A stretch of 64,000 bases of DNA from Arenicola marina (Eukaryota; Annelida; Polychaeta; Arenicolidae), in contig OZ025260.1 of NCBI GenBank assembly GCA_964019135.1, positions 33,226,254 to 33,290,253 on the forward strand, in the 5' to 3' direction. Shown here piece after piece: positions 29,201 through 41,223 of the stretch (positions are counted from its first letter, which is position 1; each line of letters starts with the position of its first letter). Made by a program: the position numbers and the translations under genes. The notes under the pieces are model-generated. The model saw only the letters and a program-made list of their open reading frames with translations. It was not told where the DNA came from and ran no database searches.

Positions 29201-29940
29201 TGCCCCGCCCGTACCGCTCCCACCCTCCGAATTCCGTCTCGCCTCCGTCCCGCCTCCGCAATGCCCTCGCCTCCACCCCACCCCGTCCCGCCTCCGTCCC
29301 GCCTCCGCCCCGCCTCCGCCATGCCCTCGCCTCCACCCCACCCCGTCCCGCGTAGAGGTACATGAGATCGACGCATTAGAGAGACGTAATCTTTGACCCC
29401 GGAGGGGGTGGGGGGGGGGGAGGGGAGGGGGCACTATTATGCAAATCTGGTAGGGGGGCTCCCTGGGTGAACCGTGATGCCTGAGCGAGCGGACATTTCT
29501 GATGACAAAAGGTAACTCTGTAGAGAGGACATTTCTCATGAAGAAGATACAACTGACTTTTGCAAACTTGCGCTTGCGGCCGGGTAGGGGGGGGGGGGGA
29601 GGCGCAAAATGTGCGTCCATAGAGCGCGTTTGCCGGGGAATAATATGAAACCGAGCGGATCTGCATGGAGCTGCGACATAAAGCGTGTCCATGGAAAAAA
29701 AGATACCCCTTCCGAAAGGGGTTTTACACCTCCAAAATCCCCGGTGGATGTGCAAAGGGGCCAGATTTACCCCCGGGGCTTTACCGCGGAACCCTTCCAA
29801 TCCCAGCTTTGTATTAAGTACCCCGCCCCCCTCACCCACGCCCTGGTCATTAACCTAAAGATGAAATTGCCCTGGCAGTTAGCTGCCCGCTGAGGTATGC
29901 TAGTGACGAAATTGGGTGTGATCGCGGCAGGCCTGGCGAG

Positions 29941-30178
29941 TACGGAAGCCCGTTGGTGCCAAGGGATGACATTACTTTCTTTAAAAATTATCTGGCGGCC
30001 GCCGCTTAATTAAGGGGCGGCCGCCACATATTTATCTAAGTGGCGGCCGCCAATTATTTATCCGGCGGCCGCAAAAAATTATCTGGCGGCCGCCACTTAG
30101 ATAAACATGTGGCGGCCGCCATATAATTTTGAAAAAAAAGAAAGTAATGTCATCCATTGGCACCAACGGGCTTCCGTA
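29941..30178. mobile_element. 238-bp palindromic element with ~41-bp inverted termini and six GCGGCCGC cores
   Basis: It starts TACGGAAGCCCGTTGGTGCC and ends in the inverse. The termini pair over about 41 bp with one mismatch, through GGATGACATTACTTTCTTT. It is flanked by GGCGAG on both sides (29935-29940 and 30179-30184), consistent with a 6-bp target-site duplication. Inside, six GGCGGCCGCC-type palindromes alternate with AT-rich spacers (ATAAATATGTGG, TTATCTAAGTGG). No coding capacity. Confidence 0.8.
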
Positions 30179-30184
30179 GGCGAG

Positions 30185-31990
30185 GACTTCAAGAGGCCTC
30201 ATTGACACTCAGTCGTGTCGATGCATATTTATAAATACACCGTGTTGGTGATGAACACCGCTGTTGGTGTGTGTGTCTGGAGGGCGGCGGGGGTGGGAGG
30301 GTGGGGGGGGGGGGAGTACAAACGGACGTACCATTTAGGCTGTCACACGACTCCCAAGGGCGCTCGGCATGTCTTATCTAATAAATTATTTGCAAACAGC
30401 CATGTTGATATAGTTCGACGGGTACGCCCACTCCCGTGTCGTGTCGTGCGCGGTTACCAGAATTTTGGGGGCATTAAATGACAAAAAGAACGAGTCGTTG
30501 TGGAGGGATCTCGGGCGGTGACTGGTCATCTGAACCTTGTGGCCATGCTATACATTTCGACTTATTTGAGGAGGTGGCAGTGACTAACATCGTTCTGTCC
30601 TATCTGCTCGAAACAGTTAACAATTCGTGAATACCAATACATATTTCATTAAGTAATTAATTGACTACCAGCTACCACATGTGACGACGCCGTGCGTTCC
30701 GCGTGCTACTTCCGGTGTTTAGTATAAGAGAAGCTTTATGTCGCACTAATCAGGCCATAGGCCCATAGTACAGAACACAGCATCTGCATAGAGGGGGCAA
30801 ACCATTAAAAGGTATACACCGCCATGGGGAGCCGCTTGAACAATAGACCGATCGGTACACTAAGCCCCGCCCACGCTAAGGTCACTTTCACAGGAAATTG
30901 ACAATCAGAGCTGATGGTAGCTACAAGTGAGAAATAATCATCTCTGAACTGACAAAAAAGTGACATGCGTGTTTCTCGGATTTGTTTGTCCGACATAACG
31001 CACGTGTGTGGTTGTCACTTCTGAACTGCCTTGTCAATTCTGACTCGCCCCGTATATACATAAGAGAAATCTTTTTTTCCCGTTTACGCAGCCGCAGTTT
31101 CGGCTTCTCTGACATTTCTAATAGCGTAATAATGTATCTTAAACTCATCATCCAATTTTTTTTATGAAAGACGCTAACTTAATAGATAGACGTGGCATGA
31201 TGTATGTGAATATGAATATATCATTCAACCATTTTGGAAACAATAAATATGTAGCAAACTATTAAAGTATGATGTTCTGTAATTTTTTGCATTACCAACC
31301 TCTTCCCCATGTCAAATAAGTAGGCCGATATTCCGTCTTGAATTTAAATACTGAAAGCCTGTGAGCTATCTGGAGAGAAGCAAATTTGTTCACCGGAGCA
31401 GAAGTTGGTGGCCGGCTTTATATCCATGCGCGCCTGTTCGCTGACCGTTCGCTGTTCGGTATTCTGTGTGATGTCGACCGCGACTCGCTAGGACGTCCGG
31501 CGCGATAAAATATTCCGCGCAGTTTTTTGTTGAAATTGTTGTTTAACAGACTCAATGAGATATAAAACATATGCATCATAATTTTGAGATACTTTTGATC
31601 TTGAATCTAAAATATAAAAAATCTAAGATGGCGGATGTAAGTAGGCTGCTTTAAGGTTACAAATGTTTTGAGATCGCCGTATGTCCTGCTACAGTTCACT
31701 GATCTAAACAGGAGTGTCGATGAAATCAGAAACGACAACCACACACGTGGAAGACCTTTTTCACCATACGCTTGGATAAAAGCAACAGTGACGTCAGTGA
31801 AGGATATACAGCCTGGATCGGTCTAATGCATGATGAGAAAATTCCTCGACGGGCTGATTAAGACTGGCATGGATTGACCTTCATCTGCGGGTCTGTGGTG
31901 TGAGGCAACAAACCGAAGTAGGTCACGCATGCGCGTGCGTGCGTAGGACCAAAAAACTGCAAAAATAAGGCGCATATGAAAATATTATAG
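30185..31990. other. Stretch with no recognised gene
   Basis: I see no exon, repeat array or transposon end that I can support here, apart from short G runs near 30300. Base composition is mixed and short open frames lack family features. Confidence 0.5.
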
Positions 31991-32084
31991 GAAACCTGCA
32001 CATCTAGAATGCAACCTAACGGATGTTGTTTTGAACAGCACATGCTATACTTCGCACGCTCAGCACACTGTTGTTGGACCGGAG

Positions 32085-33050
32085 CGGGGGCAATCTTTGG
32101 TGGAGCTTTGACCGGAGCCGGGGGCAATCTTTGGTGGGGCTTTGACCGGAGTGGGGGGACTTTTTGGTGGGGCTATGACCGGAGTGGAGGCACACTTTGG
32201 TGGGGCTTTGACCGGAGTGGGGGCACTTTTTGGTGGGGCCTTGACCGGAGTGGAGGCACTCTTTGGTGGGGCTTTGGCCGGAGTGGGGGCACTCTTTGGG
32301 GGGCTTTGATCGGAGTAGGGGCAATCTTTGGTGGGGTTTTTACCCGAGTGGGGGCACTGTTTGGTGGAGCTTTGACCGGGGTGGGGGCACTCTTTGGTGG
32401 GGCCTTGACCGGAGTGAGGGCAATCTTTGGTGGGGTTTTGACCGGAGTGAGGGCAATCTTTGGTGGGGCTTTGGCCGGAGTGGGGGCACTCTTTGGGGGG
32501 CTTTGACCGGAGTGGGGGCACTTTTTGGTATGGCCTTGACTGGAGTGGGGGTACCCTTTGGTGGGGCTTCGGCCGGAGTGGGGGCACTCTTTGGGGGGCT
32601 TTGATCGGAGTAGGGGCAATCTTTGGTGGGGTTTTTACCCGAGTGGGGGCACTGTTTGGTGGAGCTTTGACCGGAGTGGGGGCACTCTTTGGTGGGGCCT
32701 TGACCGGAGTGAGGGCAATCTTTGGTGGGGTTTTGACCGGAGTGAGGGCACTCTTTGGTGGGGCTTTGACCGGAGTGGGGACAATCTTTGGTGGGGCTTT
32801 GACCGGAGTGGGGGCAATATTTGGTGGGGCCTTGACCGGAGTGAGGGCACTCTTTGGTGGGGTTTTGACCGGAGTGAGGGCACTCTTTGGTGGGGCTTTG
32901 ACCGGAGTGGGGACAATCTTTGGTGGGGCTTTGACCGGAGTGGGGGCAATATTTGGTGGGGCTTTGACCGGAGGGGGGAGGGGCGCAATCTGTGGTGGGG
33001 CTTTGACCGGAGTGGAGGCAATCTTTGGTGGGGGTTTTACCGGAGTGAGT
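32085..33050. repeat. 33-bp minisatellite, about 29 units
   Basis: The unit is GGCTTTGACCGGAGTGGGGG followed by CACTCTTTGGTGG, period 33 (11 codons). Several frames on both strands therefore remain open, giving GALTGVGALFG or SGQSPTKECPH cycles. Larger blocks of about 330 bp recur (compare 32280-32480 with 32585-32780). Confidence 0.9.
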
Positions 33051-33210
33051 TTTCACGACCTTTCGTGTCGCTTTTTGGCTAAGTTCAGTGTCGTTTTTTT
33101 TCTCAAAAATCTGTGTCGATGTCGCATTTTTAGACCCTCAGTGTCGGATTTTAGGGATGAATGTCTAATGTCGATTTTTCAAATTTGCCTGTGTCGCCAT
33201 TCACCCCTTC
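33050..33210. repeat. Dispersed repeat copy rich in GTGTCG (family B, inverse of 19485-19630)
   Basis: Contains TTTTTGGCTAAGTTCAGTGTCG, CTGTGTCGATGTCGCATTTT and CCTGTGTCGCCATTCACC, the reverse complement of blocks at 19485-19630. It directly abuts the end of the 33-bp array. Confidence 0.6.
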
Positions 33211-33394
33211 CAGACCGCCTATATTTACATTGGGTATTCACGTTCCCTGTGATCGGTCTTTTTTTATTTTACTTGATTTGGGAACAGTGGAAGAGTTTCC
33301 TGGTGATTCCGGAATCAGCATTTCCCTGCACCCAGACCTACGTGAAATGGGAGCGAGCACTTTACCGACCTTCGTGATAGAAAAGAATCTGATT

Positions 33395-33950
33395 ACTCAT
33401 CGACCTGCATCCGCACCTGTTTGAGATATTGGTACATCACCAAAGTAGTAAGCAGTAAGCTCCGTCACTCGGGATAACGGTTTAATTTATCGTTCATGGC
33501 TCTCTACTATTTCCTTCAAAGAAAATACCGTAGTATCGTAGTACAATACTACTGGCTACAGTAGTATTGTGAATAACATAGCTTGAATACATGCGAGTGA
33601 CACGAACAACATTTTTACTAGCACAAAAATCATGTCTTATGTCACAGTGGGCCATTTTGTCCCCCTGGGGCAAAATGGTCAGCACATAATTTCAGCATGT
33701 TAATAATTGAACTGAACAGCCTAACAAGGCAAACTATTGCAACTCCTAACTTGCCCCACTCTTTGCCATTTTTCAATGCAAAATTTAGATGGGGTGTTTG
33801 TGTTTTATACATTGCTGGGTTTGGGGGTTCCGCGGTAAAGCCCCCCCTTTTTCATGACCCCGATGGGTCATTTTGCCCCATGTTCCCCTAAAAATAAAAC
33901 TGTTGGTATAAAATCTATTTGCCGTTAATCGCTCCGTTTAAAAAGAGGCC
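33395..33950. repeat. Local duplication, copy 1 (partner at 35848-36062)
   Basis: ATTACTCATCGACCTGCATCC through GATAACGGTTTAATTTATCG, and later TTGGTATAAAATCTATTTGCCG. Both blocks recur in order at 35850-36060 with few substitutions. The two copies differ by about 340 bp of extra sequence inside this one. Confidence 0.7.
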
Positions 33951-34059
33951 TGCAGCCTGCTCGATCAGCAGGCCAGGACATAGTTAGTGCAAGAACAATG
34001 TATTCTTGTCAGCAAAACCCCTTGCCTGCAGCCTGCTCGATCAGCTCCAGTGTGGTCGC

Positions 34060-34150
34060 AGGATAAAGATCCCATGTCCATCTCCGCACAGAATAGGGGG
34101 ATTCACTCTCCCAAAAGTGTTTAAAGCGTCCTGAATATACAACCAACCGC
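34060..34150. repeat. Dispersed repeat copy (family C)
   Basis: GGATAAAGATCCCATGTCC through AAAGCGTCCTGAATATACAACCAACC, similar to 22270-22412. The interior is shorter. Confidence 0.5.
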
Positions 34151-35361
34151 AGTTCGTCTCTTAACATGCCAGGTAAGCAGCACGTACATGACTCGCCTTG
34201 GTTGGTAGCCTAGAGCAGTCTATGTTGACGGCTCTGCCAGTCATATCTGCAGTGTAATTAACCTAGAAAGCGGGATATAACTCCAGGTCTCGTCTGACAG
34301 TGAAGCCACTGTCTCACAAGAGACTCCGACATATCCATTCCGCCCGATGCCAGTTGTGACCCAGTGAAGGGGGAGGTCAGTGAGGAGCGTTTCATAGAAT
34401 TCGACCGGCTATAGTTCCCTGGTAAAATATTGGATATATAGGGTATACACCTTTCTGCCGCCGATATTTAACAATATTGTTTTATTTTGAGACATACCAG
34501 AGTATATGTGAAAGTAAAAGGGAGGTGATTCTTAGAAGTAAAAAATATTCCCAAATAATTTAACTGGCACAACTGACTGCACTCGGCCAGCAGAGGGAGC
34601 TCGTCCCTCACATCACCTCCGTTCCACGCAACCTTCAACCTCGTCGTTGACCTCAATGATTTTAGAGGATTGTTCGGTTGAATTTTGTATTTTTTATGCA
34701 GAAAATGCAGAATTTGCAAAATACAGACACATTCCATTGTCGTACGATCACAATGGAAGAGTTAAGTTAATCAAACTCGAAAGCATGGCGACCGTAACAT
34801 GGCTTCTGGTTAATCAAGTGGAATGATGGACTCGTCCGGTATGGCACCAGTAGAACAGAACCTGCTAAACAGTGGTGTATGTGATGCCGAACTGCGAATA
34901 TATCTTCGATTAGATTCATTTTCAATTGAGACCCCTAGCTGGACTATTGCGTGAGCGGAATGCCATCTATCCGGAGATTGAACTGACTGCCGACTATGCA
35001 AGAGCCAGCACGGGGTCAAAAAGAAGTTTAAATAACATTTGTGTGTATTTTTTTACTGCCTCTTCTGAATAAGCCATCCAAACGCTTCCGAAATAGATTT
35101 CATTTTAAGGCGCCTCACAAGAGGAGGCAGCCCAGCGACGCCATGACGTAGTACGCAGGACACACGTTCCCACATAGTCCGGCAGAAAAGTGCATAGGTA
35201 CAAGCCCCAGGTTTGGCCTACATGTACAATTGGAACCACTTTTTGAAATTTTAATTAAAAAATTTAAAGTAGCCGCCAGCGAGATTCTGTATTTACGATT
35301 CTGTCAGACAACTGGAAAACGTCCAAATATATTGTTTTAGGCATATTTGATCATGTAAGGG

Positions 35362-35850
35362 GTGATGTTGGGAAGGGGCGGAGGTATGTACATGGTGATG
35401 TTGGGAAGGGGTGGAGGGATGTACATGGTGATGTTGGGAAGGGGTGGAGGGATGTACATGGTGATGTTGGGAAGGGGTGGAGGGATGTACATGGTGATGT
35501 TGGGAAGGGGGTGGAAGTATGTACATGGTGATGTTGGGAAGGGGTGGAGGTATGTACATGGTGATGTTAGGAAGGGGTGGAAGTATGTACATGGTGATGT
35601 TGGGAAGGGGGTGGAGGGATGTACATGGTGATGTTGGGAAGGGGTGGAGGTATGTACATGGTGATGTTGGCAAGGGGGTGGGGGTATGTACATGATGATG
35701 TTGGGAAGGGGTGGAAGTATGTACATGGTGATGTTGGGAAGGGAGTGGAGGTATGTACATGGTGATGTTGGGAAGGGGGTGGAGGGATGTACATGGTGAT
35801 GTTGGGAAGGGGGTGGAGGGATGTACATGGTGATGTTGGGAAGGGGTGGA
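35362..35850. repeat. 33-bp minisatellite, about 15 units
   Basis: The unit is ATGTACATGGTGATGTTGGG followed by AAGGGGTGGAGGG, period 33-34. It runs directly into the second copy of the local duplication at 35848. Open frames on both strands are repeat artefacts. Confidence 0.9.
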
Positions 35851-36062
35851 TTACTCATCGACCTGCATCCGCGCCTGTTTGAGATATTTGTACATCACCA
35901 AAGTAGTAAGCAATAAGCTCCGTCACTCGGGATAACGGTTAAATTTATCGTTCATGGCTCTCCACTCTTCAAAGAAAATACCGGGGGGCTGCAATGTGAT
36001 ATAAAAATAAAACTCTGTTGGTATAAAATCTATTTGCCGTTTATCGCTCTGTTTAAAAAGAA
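35848..36062. repeat. Local duplication, copy 2 (partner at 33395-33950)
   Basis: ATTACTCATCGACCTGCATCC through TTGGTATAAAATCTATTTGCCG. The left edge coincides with the end of a 33-bp array, as copy 1 lies shortly after another 33-bp array. Confidence 0.7.
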
Positions 36063-36333
36063 AGCATTATTAGCGAGAAAATCGCACATCAACAGTATAA
36101 AATACAATTTTTTTCCCATCAAGCGGGGGTGGACATGTTTTGAACACGTGACCAGAGTTAGCCAATCACACGCAAGGTGTTGACGTCACTGACGACTACC
36201 TTCCGCTGAACCAACACTTTGTTTACATGCGAGCGGTGCGTCTTTGGAACAAGCTGTCGGCCTAACACCTCTCATGAATAGTGACAAGCGAATTTGACTC
36301 ATAAACTTGAATCATCGATGCATTTAGAACAAA

Positions 36334-36402
36334 ATGGTGTACTGTTCAGCTGTTGACTGTAACAATTCAAGTGCAAAAAGTACTTCTCAACAGGAACCGA
36401 TA
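36334..36402 (+). pseudogene. Truncated THAP-like zinc finger start
   Basis: The ATG at 36334 encodes MVYCSAVDCNNSSAKSTSQ and then stops at the edge of the dispersed repeat that begins at about 36400. The opening MVxxC-x4-C(N) is the usual start of a THAP (C2CH) DNA-binding domain. The later histidine, cysteine and AVPTIF motifs are absent, so this is at best a fragment cut off by the repeat, or an exon whose partner I cannot find. Confidence 0.35.
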
Positions 36403-36572
36403 GTGCACTACATATAGTTAGGTATAAACATATCTGCCGCCCAAATGACCCCTTTTTTCGCATTATTTCTCTCAATCCCCGAAGCAGAAATCAACAATTT
36501 CTCTCGATATGCCAATCTGAGACCGCCTTTTTTCAAACTTGCAGTTCTGAACTATATAGTCTAATTGATAGC
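36402..36572. repeat. Dispersed repeat copy (family A)
   Basis: ACTACATATAGTTAGGTATAAAC, then CCGCCCAAATGACCCC, CGAAGCAGAAATCAACAATT and GTTCTGAACTATATAG. Same order as 3733-3890. Confidence 0.6.
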
Positions 36573-38150
36573 CGTAACATGCCAGGTAAGTATGATCCAG
36601 ACACTTTGTCATGAATATCAGTGTTTATTTTATATGACTTTTTAACCACAATGTTGTCAGTATCTATTTTAGATGTCATTTTTAACCAAAAAATTCTCTC
36701 TCAGTGACAAAATTGGGCACTTTACTCTCACGCTCCAAATCCTCTCTACGGCAAACCCACCGCCCACTTATCACACCCTCACCACTGTAGTAATGTAGTG
36801 CTCCCGCCCCCCTCCCCCCCCGCCAGCGGCCGCTTCTTAGATGTGACGGTTCAAACCAAACCAAACCCACCGCCCACTTATCCTGGCATTGCGTGTGGCA
36901 TAGCGCTCTTACGCCCTACACAACAGTTTCCACGCCCATTTGGCCATTTATGATGTCACATCGCAGCTGAAGGTTTATTTTGAGTCCGGCTGCGAACACT
37001 GGGAAGATCCACCGACACAAAGGGAGTTGGTGACGAATGGCGGTGGGAGCAAAATGAACTATAAATCCACACTATAAAAGGTGTAGTGCATATTACAACC
37101 AGAAAAAATACAATTCGACCGTAAAGACGGCACATAAATATATTCATACATATTTTGTAAATGTATGACACAGACGACGCCGAACGCCCGCTCCTGCTGT
37201 GTAGGGGCCGGCCCGATTTCCCGATTCACGGTTAAGTAATATGAAAATTCACAGTTCACGATCAATGACAATCTTTGATCACGGCGGTCGCAGCCTAAGT
37301 GGCGATTATGCATACGGCCCCTCGCTCCACAAACACCCCAGAGATATGGCCGGAGTTTTCATGTTCTATTTGGTAATTAATACATGTAGAAGGCCAGTGT
37401 GTACCGATGAACGACTCTGTCTAGGGGATGGGCACAGCGTACGTTACAAGGCGACCATAAATTATCAACGTGGGTTTGGACCCATGGGTAGATCATTGAA
37501 CCCGTGGCGAGCGGCACACATGAGTCGGCCTATCCCTGTATCCGGTAGGGTGAGTGCAGTATTGAGTGCAGCGAAAAAAAATTATCTTAACAAACGGAAC
37601 ACACCGACATAAGAAGAAAATCTAGATTTTCGTCTTAACAAACGAAAATCGTGTTAGTCGTGCAGTGCAAAGCACTCGACGCTATCGTGTCTCGTGCTTT
37701 ATTTTGGCGAATACACTCCAGCTTGTTCTTTAACTAGTACTGGAATATATATGTGCTTATGCCACAGTCAAGAGTGTCCCAGGCTCAGCATTTCCTTTCG
37801 CCTATAAATTTAACTACAGCTCAAGTGTGGGCAGTTGAACCACTTATCCTGTAAGGTCAAGTTTGGAGCTTAGATACGCTTAACAAATGGTAGAGCCCCG
37901 CACGTGGTGTTTACAACTTCCCTAACGTAAGTTACCGCATTCACTTCGGCCATTGTGAAAGTATACTTCCTTGGCACTTAGTTTCTTAGCGCACGAGATG
38001 TGATTGGGTGGTCTTAAAAAAATCTTAAAGTTATATATATATATTGGTCTCGTTAGCAGCGAGAATTCAACATTCACATCAGCAGGTTACAGAAATTAAA
38101 CCAAAGTTAACCCTTAAGTTACCAAAATTAAAACCAAAGTTAACCCTTAA

Positions 38151-40382
38151 GTGGATTGTTTGGACGCTAGACATCAGGCCCACTTACAAATTGACAATGC
38201 CAAGGAAAGTTACTACAAGACACTAGTTACACAACTTGAAAATCCATCGACTGTTGCTAAGGTATATCACAAATTGGTTAAAGTGTTTTACTCGGGAAAA
38301 ATCAACACTGGGATACCATGCATCCTGGATAACGGGAATAGCTACTCTGACCCCGCCTCAAAGGCAAAACTATTTAACGATCATTTTGCCGCCAATTCTA
38401 CCCTTCCTCCCCTTAGGCAGGGATTCACACTTCCAACCCTGACTCTTAAGACATCCGCTCGACTATCTACTATTGAGTTTACTCCGTCGAAAGTCTTTAA
38501 TGTTCTGAGCCGTCTTGATGTTACTAAGGCAAATGGAGCGGACAACGTCAGCAACAGAATGCTAAAGGAAACCGCTGAAGCTGTGTCAGAGTCGTTGTCA
38601 TATATATTTAATCGAAGCATGAGAGAAAATGTATTCCCGTCTGCATGGAAAGAAGCCAATATAACTCCAGTCTACAAAAAGTTAAACAAACAATGTATTA
38701 ATAACTATCGGCCCATATCGCTCTTGTCTAACATCGGCAAAGTTATGGAAAAAATAGTTTGTGAACAGTTATATGAATATTGTGTCGCCAATAACCTTCT
38801 AACGTGGCGCAATGCAGGATTCAAAAAGAATGATTCAACAACCAGTCAGATGATATACATAACACATAAGATCTACGAATCTCTCGAACAAGGGAGAGAA
38901 TCCTTAATGGTGTTTCTTGATGTGTCGAAGGCATTCGACAAAGTGTACCACGATGGTCTACTGCATAAGCTCCAATCCATTGGCATTGAGCGTGAGCTAC
39001 TACTGTGGCTAGGTAATTATCTCAGTGATAGAAGGCAGCGAGTTGTTATTGACGGGTCTGTGTCTCAGTGGATGTATACAAATGCAGGCGTACCGCAAGG
39101 CTCCATCTTAGGACCCATCCTTTTTCTTGTATTTGTAAACGACATCGTTGACGAACTGGAATGTGAAGTCTTTCTTTTCGCGGACGACACATCGCTATTT
39201 TTTGTGTTAGACTGTAGTCTTAATGTACAATCGGTTAATCGCGATTTACAACGCCTCTCACAGTGGGCTGATCAATGGCGCGTGACTTTCAGTAGTAGTA
39301 AGACAGAGTACATGGTTTTTAGTAAGAAGCTCCAGTCGCATACTTCAATAGATCTTTACCTGGGAAATTCCAAACTCAGACGAGTCAATACCCACTGCCA
39401 TTTAGGTTTTACTTTATCAAGTAATATGACTTGGGAAGCGCATACGCGTAATCTGATCGAGAAAGCCGGTAAATCTGTTTCCTTGTTAAGACGACTCCCA
39501 AGAAAAATTGGTAGACAAACCAAGCTATCTGTCTATAAAAGCTATATACGACCGTCTCTTGAATATGGAACTGCAGTGTATCACGGTAATCTAACTAAAA
39601 TCCAGACAGAGAGCCTTGAAAGGGTACAACGAAAAGCCTTACTAGCCATCAGCGGGGCCTACAGTTGCACGTCACACAGCAAGCTATTAGAGGAGGTTGG
39701 TGTGGAGAAACTTGCACGCAATTACTTTAGCCTGTGCATGTTGGACAAAATGGTCAATGGTGTCTGTCAACCGTACTTGGCGTCCTTACTTCCCCAAACC
39801 AATCGCAATTCCGCATATTCCCTTCGAAATTTAAATGACATCAGAGTGCCAAAAGTAACAAAAAAATACTCCTTGAACTCATTTCTTTGGCACACGGTTC
39901 GCGAATGAAATAGATTATCCCAAGACATCAGGCACGCGTCTTCCCTCCCCGAGTTCAAAACCAAATTTAAGTCTGTTTTCTTCTCTCAGAATCGTGATTT
40001 GTACCACCTACAGTGTGGCGCTGAGTCTATCTACCACGCTCGGCTTCGACTCGGCCTAAGCGCTCTCAATGGCCACCGTAAGAAGTATGGTTTTATTAGC
40101 GACAACCGCTGCCCCAAGTGCAATTTAAAGCCCGAAGATAATGCTCACTTCTTACTCCAATGTTCAGCTTACCGATCGTCCCGAGAACTTCTCAAGACGG
40201 ACATTTCCTTCCTTACAGACCATGGTATTAACATTGACCCATCCTCAGGCCCCGATCGGAAATCCCTCTGCGAAGTATTATTATTCGACTGCTCTAATAT
40301 TTCCTTCGACCTAAACAACGTATTATTCAGCGCGGTTCATAAATATATCGAACGTACTGGTAGGTTCGTTATGACCGAATGA
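38151..40382 (+). pseudogene. LINE reverse transcriptase ORF, interrupted by one in-frame stop
   Basis: The 585-codon frame has the RT motifs in order: ANGADNVSNRML (about residue 125), NYRPISLLSNIGKVMEKIV, the palm motif VFLDVSKAFDKVYHDGL, GVPQGSILGPILFLVFVNDI and the catalytic FADDTS. A thumb region follows (SRRxLGF-like: CHLGFTLSSNMTWEAH). After the TGA at 39906 the same frame stays open to 40382 and holds the C-terminal CPKCNLKPEDNAHFLLQC zinc-binding motif. The stop falls where related elements have a conserved tryptophan, so a single TGG to TGA change is likely. The domain order matches the Jockey/CR1/L2-like group; the exact clade is not assigned. Confidence 0.85.
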
Positions 40383-40581
40383 TTTTACTAAATTGCTTTT
40401 GTTATGAATTTGTTACGTCATGTCGCGCTTCTTTATCGATACTTTGTATATATTATACCGACATAATATGTTTGTAAACTATTATTCAATTATTACCACG
40501 ACCAATGTATGAACGTTTGAGGTGAGCATTTACATGTGAATTCGATGTTGCAAACCTCAGAAAATAAATTATGTTTAAACC
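38151..40581 (+). mobile_element. 5'-truncated non-LTR (LINE) retrotransposon
   Basis: It starts abruptly inside the reverse transcriptase leader and ends with a short 3' region after the stop at 40382. There is an AAAATAAATT segment near the end but no poly-A. No endonuclease domain precedes the reverse transcriptase, so the copy is truncated at its 5' end as LINE insertions usually are. Flanking 33-bp repeat units may hide the target-site duplication. Confidence 0.85.
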
Positions 40582-41223
40582 AACCCTTAAGTTACCAAAA
40601 TTAAAACCAAAGTTAACACTTAGGTTACCAAGTCAAAAACCAAAATCAACCCATTCAGGTTACCAAATTTAAAACCAGAATTAACACTTTCCGTTGCAAG
40701 CATAACCGCGCGCGATGACGCTTCTTATATGCAAGGCGGATGGCGTAACAGCTTGAACCTTGAACAAATGTAAGCGGTAAGCTCAAACAGTTGCTTGCCT
40801 ACATACTCTCGAGTACAAACTATGAAGTAAAAAACTGGTATATATCATAGATAGTTTGGCCTGGGGTACAAGCTATATCCGTTAACGCGAGAGTACAAAC
40901 GTTGTGCTAGAGTACTAGTTATCTACGATAACCCGAGTAAATATATAATAATTGTGCAACGCTACCGGGCACCTGCCAACGCTGTCGACGCGTAGCGCTG
41001 CTTAGACACCATTAGTTCCGGTCGGCTGACGCCATCTCCGGACGTACAGAGGATATGGTACATGGGAGATATGGCTGGATGAGATGATACGTAATGATGA
41101 CATGTTTGAGTGGGAGCTATTGGGTGCCCCTCATGCCAACGAGCGCCATAGGGTCTGGTCCGCAGTGCGGGTTGACTAATTTGAGGTGGATGGTGCTGGG
41201 AGGACAAAGCTGGAGGGCCTGAT

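Larger units (their letters stand above)
38098..40705. repeat. Imperfect 33-bp tandem repeat interrupted by a retrotransposon
   Basis: Blocks of the form 'ttaccaaaattaaaaccaaag' plus 'ttaacccttaag' occur twice before 38151 and about four times after 40581. The LINE-like element sits between. The 43 bases at 38109-38151 and 40582-40624 differ at about two positions, so they may be a target-site duplication or just neighbouring repeat units. Confidence 0.7.

Noticed and set aside
28888..29839. Glutamine/proline repeat protein with an RRDG-rich part
   Set aside because: It comes from the 16-bp array plus a G/C-rich direct duplication. Frames on the opposite strand are equally open.
32009..33377. 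Frames with repeating GALTGVGALFG or SPTKECPHSGQ units, collagen- or adhesin-like
   Set aside because: A 33-bp minisatellite is open in several frames on both strands, with no signal peptide, no splice context and no single favoured frame.
38381..38659. Minus-strand frame overlapping the LINE reverse transcriptase
   Set aside because: It is the antisense shadow of the RT frame, whose motifs are clear on the plus strand.
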